From Thermoplasmatota archaeon (GTDB lineage: Archaea; Thermoplasmatota; JAKEGO01), in NCBI GenBank assembly GCA_028279595.1, contig JANQNK010000020.1, positions 248,001 through 312,000 on the forward strand: a stretch of 64,000 nt of DNA, written 5' to 3'. Of the stretch, positions 42,559 through 49,713 are shown one piece after another. A model generated the notes under the pieces. The model searched no databases. It was given only the letters and a program-made list of their open reading frames with translations, and was not told where the DNA came from. The number at the start of each line of letters is the position of its first letter. Position 1 is the first letter of the stretch. The position numbers and the translations under genes were made by a program.

Positions 42559-43575
42559 ATGGACTGGCCGAAGCTCGATGAATTGCTGGAAGGCGATTCT
42601 CACGGGCTGATCATACATCACTGGGACGCCGACGGGATATCGACTGCCGCGATGCTCCAGATGTACCTGGAGCGGCGGGGGAAGACGATCGAGCTCTTCT
42701 CTCCGGTGATAGGTAACTTCTTCCTGTCCGAGCCGGACAGGCAGGCGATAATGGGCGAGTACGACTTCGTCATGGTCTGCGACATCGCGCTCCCCGCGCC
42801 CGACATCGGATGGGTGGCCGAACGGTGGAAGACCATCCACATCGACCACCACCTGCTGAGGCACGACTTCCTGACGCAGATCAATCCCGTCGTGAACGAC
42901 GTGGACCCGGGCGAGTTCCCCTCGGCATCGTGGGTGACCACGGCCTTCCTCGGAATGCCCTTCAGCCTGCTCTCCATCTACGGCGTCATCGGCGATGTCG
43001 GGAAGAGGGTCGAGGGCATGCCCGTCTGGGAGGACGTGAAGAAGGTCATGGACCTCTACCACCTCGAGTTCGACGACGTCCAGGAGATCGTGGATCTGCT
43101 CGACTCATCGTACAAGGTCGGGGACAGGGACGGCGTCGTGAACGCCGTCGCGAAGCTCCGAAACACCTACGAGGACCCCGAGGCCATCCTCCACGACAAG
43201 GCCTGGCACGCGAACCTCGATTCCATCGACAAGGAGATGGAGCGTCTCCTGTCGCTTCCGAACGAGGAGGTCTACGGGATCACCGTGAAGGAGATCGAGA
43301 CCAAGTTCAACCTGATCAGCGCCCTCGGACGCGACATGGCCGCAACCCACGGAGCGGCCTTCGTGATAAACCGCGGATACTTCGAGGACAGGGACCAGCT
43401 CTACCTCAGGAGGACCGACGGGATCACGGTCGGCGACATCATCGACGCCGCCAGGGACCGCGGGTACTCCGCTGGAGGAAAGAACGAGGTCGTCGGCATG
43501 GTAGTGCCGAAGGAAGATACCGAGAGCGCCATCGGACTGGTCTACAAGCTCTCGGAGGGGAAGACGCCCCAGTAA
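42559..43575 (+). CDS. DHH-family phosphoesterase (possible pAp phosphatase)
   Basis: Mn2+-dependent phosphoesterase of the DHH superfamily, 338 residues. Motif I is HHWDADGISTAAML, motif II VMVCDIALPAP, motif III the DHH triad in IHIDHHLLRHDF, and a DHHA1-like GG segment (YSAGGKNEVVGM) lies near the end. DHH proteins include RecJ exonucleases and NrnA-type enzymes that hydrolyse 3'-phosphoadenosine 5'-phosphate (pAp) and short RNA. Its place between sat and cysC, whose product use leaves pAp, suggests a pAp phosphatase. ORF 42523 is longer, but the ATG at 42559 lies four bases after the sat stop. RecJ-like nuclease is the alternative. Confidence 0.85.
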   Translation: MDWPKLDELLEGDSHGLIIHHWDADGISTAAMLQMYLERRGKTIELFSPVIGNFFLSEPDRQAIMGEYDFVMVCDIALPAPDIGWVAERWKTIHIDHHLLRHDFLTQINPVVNDVDPGEFPSASWVTTAFLGMPFSLLSIYGVIGDVGKRVEGMPVWEDVKKVMDLYHLEFDDVQEIVDLLDSSYKVGDRDGVVNAVAKLRNTYEDPEAILHDKAWHANLDSIDKEMERLLSLPNEEVYGITVKEIETKFNLISALGRDMAATHGAAFVINRGYFEDRDQLYLRRTDGITVGDIIDAARDRGYSAGGKNEVVGMVVPKEDTESAIGLVYKLSEGKTPQ

Positions 43576-43639
43576 CGAGCATCGAATGAAAGACAATGAT
43601 GGATATGGATGAGAACAAGGAAAGTACGGAGGAATTGAA

Positions 43640-44170
43640 ATGAAAGGATTCACACTCTGGTTCACCGGACTGCCCTCCTCGGGCAAGTCCGCGCTGGCAG
43701 ACGATCTGGCCCCGAAGCTCCGGGACATGGGCATCAAGGTCGAGCGCCTCGACGGAGACATCGTCAGGAAGACGCTCACGAAGGACCTGGGATTCAGCAA
43801 GGAGGACAGGCGGACGAACCTCGAGCGCGTGACATTCGTCGCGACGCTACTCGCAAGGAACGACGTCGCCGTCCTGGCGGCATTCGTCTCGCCATACAAC
43901 GACATCCGCCACTGGATACGCGAGCAGCACGAGGACGGCCAGTTCGTCCTGGTCTTCGTGAACACCCCTGTCGAGACGTGCATCGAGCGCGACCCGAGGG
44001 GCAACTACAAGAAGGCTCTCGCCGGCGAGATCAAGAGCTTCACGGGCATCGACGACCCGTTCGAGGACCCCGACGACGCCGACATCGTGATCGAGACCGT
44101 CGGACGCTCCATCGAGGAGACCAACGACGAGATCCTCGCGAAGCTCAAAGAGTTGGGCTACATCGAGTAG
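43640..44170 (+). CDS. cysC: Adenylylsulfate (APS) kinase
   Basis: Phosphorylates APS to PAPS with ATP. The P-loop is GLPSSGKS at residues 10-17; VERLDGDIVRKTLTKDLGFSKEDRRTNLERV and FVSPYNDIRHWIRE are the APS-binding signatures, and FVNTPVETCIERDPRGNYKKALAGEIK is the lid region. The 176 residues match a stand-alone CysC. ATG at 43640 follows GGAGGAATTGAA. It is the last gene before a strong terminator. Confidence 0.95.
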   Translation: MKGFTLWFTGLPSSGKSALADDLAPKLRDMGIKVERLDGDIVRKTLTKDLGFSKEDRRTNLERVTFVATLLARNDVAVLAAFVSPYNDIRHWIREQHEDGQFVLVFVNTPVETCIERDPRGNYKKALAGEIKSFTGIDDPFEDPDDADIVIETVGRSIEETNDEILAKLKELGYIE

Positions 44171-44183
44171 GCGTCCAGAACTA

Positions 44184-44216
44184 GGGGCTCATTTAGAGCC
44201 CCGCGTTTTCTTTTTC
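44184..44216 (+). terminator. Terminator after cysC
   Basis: GGGGCTC and GAGCCCC pair around a five-base loop, followed by CGCG and a T-rich run (TTTTCTTTTT). It ends the sulfate-activation operon. Its 3' half recurs 628 bases downstream. Confidence 0.8.
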
Positions 44217-44231
44217 GATAGTTTTTTCCAC
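44197..44231 (+). repeat. Direct repeat copy A (terminator tail)
   Basis: AGCCCCGCGTTTTCTTTTTC and the following GATAGTTTTTTCCAC recur with about four differences at 44825-44859. Copy A lies 21 bases before the first pilin-like gene. Confidence 0.8.
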
Positions 44232-44251
44232 TCAGTATTGGATACTGAGCT

Positions 44252-44743
44252 ATGGAACCAAAGAGGAAAGCCATCTTCAAAGACATCCCTCGATATCAGA
44301 TCGCTCTTCTGGTCATCGTACTGATGGCTGGCGCATTGGTCGCTGGTATCTGGATCATATCTCCTCCTGGGGTGGATGATCAGAAGTATCAACCGGTAGC
44401 GACTGTCACCTCCACTTGGACATCCGATGGCAATATAACTGTCAATATATCCCATATCTCTTCTCGTATCAGGTTATCTGAGTTCAAGTTCATCATATTG
44501 GATCTAAATCGAATACCAGTCGAGGAAGGCGGTCTGTATGACAAGGTCAACGGTACATACAGATCCCAAAATCTGATCTTTCATGATAATGACCTCGATA
44601 AGCGGTTATCAATCAACGATACCCTGACCCTTGTCTCAGTTGATAATGGAGGAATTGTGGAACAGGGCTACATATTACGTATATGGCGTATCGATGCTTC
44701 CCCATCCACGATGGCGGCCGTTGAGATCCAAGCGAAGAAATGA
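44252..44743 (+). CDS. Pilin-like membrane-anchored protein 1
   Basis: A 163-residue protein with a basic start, one N-terminal hydrophobic helix (about 17-37, IALLVIVLMAGALVAGIWII) and an external beta domain. The helix position and size match archaeal pilin-like (DUF1628-type) proteins, although no clear prepilin cleavage motif is present. The external domain has VNISHISSRIRLSEFKFIIL, then NGTYRSQNLIFHDNDLDKRL and SINDTLTLVSVDNGGIVEQGY, shared with the next two genes and the triple-domain protein. AT content is higher than in surrounding operons. Start ATG at 44252. Likely role: envelope or appendage subunit. The function is unknown. Confidence 0.7.
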   Translation: MEPKRKAIFKDIPRYQIALLVIVLMAGALVAGIWIISPPGVDDQKYQPVATVTSTWTSDGNITVNISHISSRIRLSEFKFIILDLNRIPVEEGGLYDKVNGTYRSQNLIFHDNDLDKRLSINDTLTLVSVDNGGIVEQGYILRIWRIDASPSTMAAVEIQAKK

Positions 44744-44763
44744 TGAATCGATCAATTCAATCG

Positions 44764-44783
44764 AGATTCGCCGCGACGAATCT
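44764..44783 (+). terminator. Hairpin after pilin-like gene 1
   Basis: AGATTCG and CGAATCT pair around a six-base loop 21 bases after the stop. There is only a weak T-run, so termination is possible but unproven. Confidence 0.4.
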
Positions 44784-44824
44784 TAAGGGGATGATTTACT
44801 GTATGTGCAATCGGCCTCCATGAC

Positions 44825-44859
44825 AGCCCCGCGTTCTCTTTTTCGATAGTTATTTCACA
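44825..44859 (+). repeat. Direct repeat copy B (terminator tail)
   Basis: AGCCCCGCGTTCTCTTTTTC then GATAGTTATTTCACA repeats copy A at 44197-44231. It keeps the terminator's 3' arm but not its left arm, and lies 21 bases before pilin-like gene 2, so the unit duplicated was probably the terminator tail plus one gene. Confidence 0.8.
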
Positions 44860-44879
44860 CCTGTGGCAGTTACACGATC

Positions 44880-45353
44880 ATGGGTGATCCAAAATCCAAT
44901 CGACCTCCTTTCAGGGTCAATCCCGTCTTCGCCGTGATCATCATGGTCGCCATAACGATGGTATTGGCAGCCACACTGTACGTGTGGGCTGAGTCTGGTT
45001 GTGATGGTCCCTATGCACCCGTCGCTGCGGTGACCATTGACAACAGCACCGGCAATTATACGGTCCGGATCTTAGATATCGACCCGGAGCCAGATATCGA
45101 GGATGTTGGATACGTCCTGCTGAACACGAACTGGATCTCAAGAGAAAGCGGTGACGTCTTGGATATAGTCAATGGCAACCTTAGTTCAAATACGGTCATC
45201 TATTTCGATAACGACAACAATAGCAAGTTGAGCATTAACGATACCTTCTTCATCCTGTCATATGAGAATGGCGGCCTCGCCAAGGAGGAATTCACATTCA
45301 GGTTGATCCACCATCCGACCGACGGAGCGATGGTTTCGGTCGAACTTCCCTGA
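44880..45353 (+). CDS. Pilin-like membrane-anchored protein 2
   Basis: A 157-residue relative of the preceding gene. After a short basic start, FAVIIMVAITMVLAATLYVW closely matches the Pilin_N/DUF1628 helix (ILMVAITVILAA type) of archaeal type IV pilin-like proteins. The external domain has YTVRILDIDPEPDIEDVGYV, GNLSSNTVIYFDNDNNSKL and SINDTFFILSYENGGLAKEE, aligning with proteins 1 and 3. Start ATG at 44880, 21 bases after repeat copy B, the same spacing as gene 1 from copy A. Export by a signal-peptide or prepilin route is likely; assembly into a pilus is not shown. Confidence 0.75.
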   Translation: MGDPKSNRPPFRVNPVFAVIIMVAITMVLAATLYVWAESGCDGPYAPVAAVTIDNSTGNYTVRILDIDPEPDIEDVGYVLLNTNWISRESGDVLDIVNGNLSSNTVIYFDNDNNSKLSINDTFFILSYENGGLAKEEFTFRLIHHPTDGAMVSVELP

Positions 45354-45384
45354 AAATATGCTTTAATACTGTCGATCCCATTTC

Positions 45385-45867
45385 ATGGGTGCTATGCGCC
45401 CTCCGAGGAGGAATAACACCACATTGGTGATCGTTGCTGTAATAATCGTTGTCGCTATCACCGTCGTAATTGCTTCCGTATCATACCTTTGGGCCACGGA
45501 TATGTGTGGCGACCATGGCAGGAACACTCCCGTGGCCACGATCACGGTCAGCAAGGATCCAGGAGGCAACTACACCCTGCTCATCTCCTCGATCGAACCA
45601 GCGGCCGATCTCGATGAGGTCAAGTACCAGCTATTGAACCCGAACCGAGTCCCGGTCGAGCAGGGAGATATGGACGAGATCGTGAATGCAACGCTCAATA
45701 CCACAACAATAATCTTCCTCGACAACAACAACGATTCGCGGATGGGAACGGGCGATGAGATATTCCTCCTGTCGGAGGAGAACGGGGGTCTGGCCAGAGA
45801 GGGATACATCTTCCGCATCATATTCGATCCGACCCACAAGTCGATCGCTTCTGTCGAATTGACGTGA
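45385..45867 (+). CDS. Pilin-like membrane-anchored protein 3
   Basis: A 160-residue third paralogue. The helix NTTLVIVAVIIVVAITVVIA lies at about 11-32, followed by ATDMCGDHGRN and the shared external domain (ISSIEPAADLDEVKYQLLNP, IVNATLNTTTIIFLDNNNDS, GTGDEIFLLSEENGGLAREG). ATG at 45385 or 45394. The stop TGA touches the end of the convergent triple-domain gene: TGATCA at 45865-45870 holds both stops. Like protein 2 it has a Cys just after the helix; protein 1 does not. Confidence 0.75.
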   Translation: MGAMRPPRRNNTTLVIVAVIIVVAITVVIASVSYLWATDMCGDHGRNTPVATITVSKDPGGNYTLLISSIEPAADLDEVKYQLLNPNRVPVEQGDMDEIVNATLNTTTIIFLDNNNDSRMGTGDEIFLLSEENGGLAREGYIFRIIFDPTHKSIASVELT

Positions 45868-47424
45868 TCAGGAGAAGGTTATCGTCGAATACGATTTGTC
45901 ATAACGCTGGTCCCTCAACACGAGGGTGAAGTCGCTGTCTGCCGCTCCTCCTTCGGCGGCGGACCTGACCCATATCTTGTCCCCCGTTGTCATTCGCCCG
46001 TTCAAATCCATATCCTCGAATACGATGAATAGTGTATGGTTTATGCTCCTTGGTGGCATTCCGACAGGGTCCCGGGAATAGAAGACGGGTGGGTGTTCAT
46101 TATCAGCTGAATTGTATGAATGTAATGTGAAATTGATATCAATGAGGTCCCCCTCGAGGTCGATCCTGCGGTGGTCGGGATCCAGCAATGAGACGTTCTT
46201 TCCCAACCCGTCGTAGAGGGTGTATTCGATCTCGTCCATGCTGTGACCGGATGCGTTCAATAGATCGACACGATATGACCCATTTACTATCGTTACGTTG
46301 TAATCGATCTCGAAATTGGTCCTGATCATCGGTGTGCGGATCAGGGTCTGGTCCCAGTTCCGGATGCCAAGTCTGATGCCATCCCATTCATCGACAGCTC
46401 CTCCGTTAACGGAACCTCTGACCCAGAGGGTATCCCCGGAAGTGACCAGCCCGTCCGAGTCCGAATCGAAGTAGACAGTTGCGAATGTGTGGTTGATCGA
46501 TATTGGTGGTCCTCCCGCTGGTTCCCTCGAATAGAATATCCCCCTATAGGTCGTGTTGATCTTAGTATGGTTCTGGTGGGAGATGGCACTAGAAAAATCT
46601 TCGTGTGTATAAACGATATCCTCAAGACTTCCCAACATGGTAATGATCTCGCCAGATGGATCCTCCCACCTATTCTGCATGAAGTTGTATGTCAACAATT
46701 GATATGAGACATCATCGATCGGCCAGGGCTCACAGTCGACGATCTTGATCCTGTAATCCCCCTGGTTCTCATAGATACTGACGTCGATCGGTACGACAGC
46801 CCTCTTGAACGTGATCTCCACCACATCGTCGTTCCTGTGTGGGTCATAGAGCTTGAGCTTGCACCCGGCGTACACCCCGCCCCCGATCGCGTCAGACCTG
46901 ATTTCAATGTGATCCCCTTCAGTCAGTTTCCTGTCCCTAACGTACCAGACCTTGCCATTCGGATATTCATTCCGGATAGGCATGTCATAATAGACGAGGA
47001 ACAGTGTAAGGTTGTTCTTCGCATCAGGATAATCCGCATAGAATCGTGACCAGTGGTCCTGTGGTGGGGTCGGATGGGCGTCTGGCCATTCCTGTTGGTT
47101 ACGTGCTTCCGATGACTTGTTCTCATCATACCAGATGTCCCAGAGGGTCCCTTCCAAGGCGATGAAATTGCCATCAGGGTCGGTCACGAATACGACGGCG
47201 CCCTCCGGGTCGACCACCTTGAACCTGATGTTCTGGAGATACTTGCCATCGGCCTCTACCACCTCGATCCGATAGATGCCATCCATCGGAGTGTTCACTG
47301 CATATCTGAATCTGCTATCGTCGATGGTTCCCATGTACCAGAAATAACCTGCTCCCGTCGTCAATATGAACGCTGCCATGAAGATGACTACGAACTGCTC
47401 GTGGTTGAGCTTCATCCTGCGCAT
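45868..47424 (-). CDS. Triple-domain relative of the pilin-like proteins
   Basis: A 518-residue protein with one N-terminal helix (EQFVVIFMAAFILTTGAGYF, about 9-28) and three copies of the external domain of the preceding small proteins. Domain ends can be seen as YRIEVVEADGKYLQNIRFKV, YRIKIVDCEPWPIDDVSYQL and YRVDLLNASGHSMDEIEYTL, each followed by a variable loop, an F.D.D..G...TGD-like segment and (V/A)xGGAxD. So the family exists as one-domain and three-domain forms in one cluster. ORF track start is 47442; I prefer the ATG at 47424 (MRRMKLNHEQ). Convergent with gene 3. Function unknown; a surface structure or adhesion role is inference. Confidence 0.7.
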   Translation of the reverse strand: MRRMKLNHEQFVVIFMAAFILTTGAGYFWYMGTIDDSRFRYAVNTPMDGIYRIEVVEADGKYLQNIRFKVVDPEGAVVFVTDPDGNFIALEGTLWDIWYDENKSSEARNQQEWPDAHPTPPQDHWSRFYADYPDAKNNLTLFLVYYDMPIRNEYPNGKVWYVRDRKLTEGDHIEIRSDAIGGGVYAGCKLKLYDPHRNDDVVEITFKRAVVPIDVSIYENQGDYRIKIVDCEPWPIDDVSYQLLTYNFMQNRWEDPSGEIITMLGSLEDIVYTHEDFSSAISHQNHTKINTTYRGIFYSREPAGGPPISINHTFATVYFDSDSDGLVTSGDTLWVRGSVNGGAVDEWDGIRLGIRNWDQTLIRTPMIRTNFEIDYNVTIVNGSYRVDLLNASGHSMDEIEYTLYDGLGKNVSLLDPDHRRIDLEGDLIDINFTLHSYNSADNEHPPVFYSRDPVGMPPRSINHTLFIVFEDMDLNGRMTTGDKIWVRSAAEGGAADSDFTLVLRDQRYDKSYSTITFS

Positions 47425-47547
47425 CTTGACACCCTGCCGCATTTACTACCACCTTACGAGTTAAAAGCATTGCCATGGCTAATTTCGTAGAAAGAGATAT
47501 CAAATGGCAGTCTTCTCCCGATGTGAGGAGGCCGTCACACGGAAGCA

Positions 47548-48021
47548 TTGACGATCAAGCCGATAAGGGAAGAGGACCGCGAGTTCGTGCGGATAATCTT
47601 CAACGAGTACTGGGGGTCGACCCAGATGATCACGCAAGGGAAGGTCCTGAACTGCGATGAACTCCCGGGTTTCATCGCATGGGACGAGATGAAGCCCATC
47701 GGGGTCATCACCTATCTTATCGTGGACGGCGTGTGCGAGCTGACCTCTCTGAATAGCATCGTCGAGGGAAGGGGGGTCGCCACGGCACTCATCGAGGAGG
47801 TAAAGGAGACCGCCCTTAAGGAGAAATGCTCACGGATCTCTGTCGAGACCTCCAATGATAACCTCATGGCCCTCAATTTCTACCTGAAGCGCGGCTTCCG
47901 GCTCATCGATGTACATCTGGATGCGATCACTGAAGCGCGAAAGATAAAACCGCAGATCCCGAAGGTCGGCGGACACGGGATAGTCCTCAGGGACGCCATC
48001 GAGTTCGAATTGACCCTCTAA
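47548..48021 (+). CDS. GNAT family N-acetyltransferase
   Basis: Predicted acetyl-CoA-dependent N-acetyltransferase of 157 residues. REEDREFVRIIFNEYWGS begins the fold; the acetyl-CoA loop region is SIVEGRGVATALIEEVKETA (the R/Q-x-x-G-x-G/A pattern as EGRGVA), and NLMALNFYLKRGFRLIDVH is the typical end. TTG start at 47548 after GGAAGCA. A single gene convergent and overlapping by four bases with the small membrane protein gene. Substrate not predictable. Confidence 0.85.
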   Translation: MTIKPIREEDREFVRIIFNEYWGSTQMITQGKVLNCDELPGFIAWDEMKPIGVITYLIVDGVCELTSLNSIVEGRGVATALIEEVKETALKEKCSRISVETSNDNLMALNFYLKRGFRLIDVHLDAITEARKIKPQIPKVGGHGIVLRDAIEFELTL

Positions 48022-48398
48022 TCGTCCTCGACATCAGCGTCGATGATCCTGCCCTCGGGTCCGGCCGGGGAATCCTGCTTCTCCTCATCCTTTCCCGGGA
48101 CCTTGCCACCCTTGGTCCTGATTATCGGAGGGCCGTCCTGTCTCTGTCTGCCAGCTTTCCTGTAGTAGGCCCGCTGCGCGCGTCTCTGGGCCTGGGCCTG
48201 CGCCTGCCACTGTTGAGCTCGTCTCCTTCCAAGCCAGAACAGGAAGAGCAATAGGCCGAGAAGGACCAGAGCACCCAGACAGCAGAGTGTGAGGACGAAG
48301 ATGAAGACCCCGGAGAATATCATCAGCGCTATCACGATGACGATGAGTATCAGGAAAGGGATCCCTTCGATCTTGAACCTGCCCTTCATTTCGGTCAC
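48018..48398 (-). CDS. Small two-helix membrane protein
   Basis: A 126-residue protein with two adjacent hydrophobic helices (about 13-33 and 35-57: LCCLGALVLLGLLLFLFWLG), a Gln/Arg/Ala-rich basic segment (QWQAQAQAQRRAQRA) and an acidic end. I know no family. The CC pair inside the membrane could bind a ligand or be lipid-modified. It is predicted to sit in the membrane with its C-terminus in the cytoplasm. It overlaps the convergent GNAT gene by four bases. Confidence 0.6.
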   Translation of the reverse strand: MTEMKGRFKIEGIPFLILIVIVIALMIFSGVFIFVLTLCCLGALVLLGLLLFLFWLGRRRAQQWQAQAQAQRRAQRAYYRKAGRQRQDGPPIIRTKGGKVPGKDEEKQDSPAGPEGRIIDADVEDD

Positions 48399-48489
48399 AT
48401 CCGGAGCGATGACGACCTAGGCTGTATCTCGGTGTCGTCACTGCCCTCAAGATGGGACTGCGCCGATATTACTTGAAATTTCCCCCGGC

Positions 48490-48774
48490 TCAGAAGATGC
48501 TGTGGTGGATGGTCCTCATGACCATTCGGCCCTTCGGGGTGCAGATGTACGGCAGGATGAAGGGAGCGAGCATTCCGCCACCTCCATCGCCGCTCTGAGC
48601 GATCAGACCCATGTTCTCGAGCCTGCAAAGCTCGCAGGCGAGGTCCTCTCGCTCAAGTCCCGTTATTGTCTCGAGGTATGGCATGAAGATGTCGCCGCTC
48701 GGGTGGTTGCACAGTGTCTCGACGATGCGGCGCTGGGCCTCGCTCTCGAAGAAAAGTCCCGAGCCCTCAGACAC
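48490..48774 (-). CDS. Winged-helix-like small protein
   Basis: About 94 residues from the GTG at 48774 (the ORF track runs to 48804). FFESEAQRRIVETLCNHPSG, MPYLETITGLEREDLACELC and RLENMGLIAQSG form a helix-turn-helix with a following wing-like PYICTPKGRMVMRTI strand, typical of ArsR/MarR-like winged helices. Cys residues in ACELC and YICTP could bind metal. The GTG overlaps the end of a 45-codon ORF upstream (48767-48904), so translation may be coupled. An alternative is that the two ORFs are one gene split by a frameshift. Confidence 0.55.
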   Translation of the reverse strand: MSEGSGLFFESEAQRRIVETLCNHPSGDIFMPYLETITGLEREDLACELCRLENMGLIAQSGDGGGGMLAPFILPYICTPKGRMVMRTIHHSIF

Positions 48775-48904
48775 GGTCCGACTCCCCTTTCCACCTGGAC
48801 ACATCTGCGCACGACGGGATGTCCGGTGTGTGCATGCAGGCGATCAATATCGACCTCTGTATCACCGGGTGCTCCTGTAGTTCCGCCAACAGGGGGGTCA
48901 CCAT
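48767..48904 (-). CDS. Short ORF (45 residues) upstream of the winged-helix gene
   Basis: Not in the ORF track because of its size. From the ATG at 48904 it reads MVTPLLAELQEHP and ends at TGA 48767-48769, eight bases past the start of the next gene. GGAG lies 11 bases before the ATG and TTTATATG about 40 before it (48939-48946), so a promoter and ribosome site are present. Codons are normal for the region. No family recognised; a small leader or partner protein, or the N-terminal piece of a frameshifted gene, are both open. Confidence 0.45.
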   Translation of the reverse strand: MVTPLLAELQEHPVIQRSILIACMHTPDIPSCADVSRWKGESDRV

Positions 48905-49133
48905 GTTTTCCATCTCCATTATCGGATTTCCACGAACACATATAAAGGAAATCTGGTGATAACCTGGGACCCATGGGTGGCCACCGTACTCCCTGCGGTT
49001 TCACCTTCGAGCGACCCGTCTCCGAGCAGGATCCCTTGTGTAGATCCTCGCACAACCACTGTAACGGAACAAACCTTATATTCTGTGACAATCTCACCGC
49101 ATTCAAGCGAGGAATGTTACGGGGGTCTCCGTG

Positions 49134-49667
49134 ATGGCAAAGAAAGGGTCAAAACGTAACAAGACGGTCGAGACCGGCGAGGTCCTGAAGAGTCTGATCG
49201 ACGATCCGACGAGAAGCGTCGGGCAGATCGCCGAGGAGCTCGAAAGCAACAGGCAGACCGTTTGGCGCAAGAAGAAGAAGCTCGAGAACGACGGGATCAT
49301 CTGGGGATACACCGCGATCACCGACGATTCGAGGCTCAATCATCTCGCCTATCTCATTCTGCTCAAGACGAAACCCCTCAGCAAGGAGGTCTCCGAACTC
49401 ATCGTCAGCAGGGTGGAGAACAACGAGATGGAGAAGCAGGACATCCGGCTCCTCGACCTGTTCTACACGAACGGCGAGTTCGACTGGGTTCTCCGGTTCT
49501 CTGCTCCCGACCACGTCACTGCACGCAGGTATTTCGACACGATCCGCGTCCTCTACGACGGTTGGCTCCTCGAGAAGCCTGTGATGCTCGACCTGAACTT
49601 CTGCCTTGTAGTCGGAGGCAAGGCGAACCCGAACGTCTCCACTCTCAACGATTTCGCGGCCATCTAA
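49134..49667 (+). CDS. Lrp/AsnC-like transcriptional regulator
   Basis: A 177-residue predicted DNA-binding regulator. The helix-turn-helix is at about 15-55 (SVGQIAEELESNRQTVWRKKKKLENDGIIWGYTAI), followed by a ligand-binding-like region (HLAYLILLKTKPLS, GEFDWVLRFSAPDHVTARRY) close to the RAM/Lrp fold. Start is ATG at 49134 (GTG at 49131 is also in frame) after GGGGGT; CCTTATATTCTG at 49074-49085 is a TATA candidate. The REC-ATP-grasp gene follows with its own promoter. The amino acid or target sensed is not known. Confidence 0.78.
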   Translation: MAKKGSKRNKTVETGEVLKSLIDDPTRSVGQIAEELESNRQTVWRKKKKLENDGIIWGYTAITDDSRLNHLAYLILLKTKPLSKEVSELIVSRVENNEMEKQDIRLLDLFYTNGEFDWVLRFSAPDHVTARRYFDTIRVLYDGWLLEKPVMLDLNFCLVVGGKANPNVSTLNDFAAI

Positions 49668-49683
49668 CATTTCGTGATATAGG

Positions 49684-49692
49684 ATTATATAT
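49684..49692 (+). promoter_or_regulatory. TATA box for the REC/ATP-grasp gene
   Basis: ATTATATAT lies about 25 bases before the ATG at 49714, predicting a nearly leaderless mRNA. It makes the gene independent of the regulator gene just upstream. Confidence 0.55.
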
Positions 49693-49713
49693 CCGCGGAC
49701 CCGTGTTGTATAG

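Noticed and set aside
41499-42560. Minus-strand ORF of 353 codons
   Set aside because: Shadow of sat, which carries all family motifs on the plus strand.
48956-49159. Plus-strand ORF of 67 codons before the Lrp gene
   Set aside because: Runs through the promoter of the next gene, has no ribosome site and no recognisable sequence.
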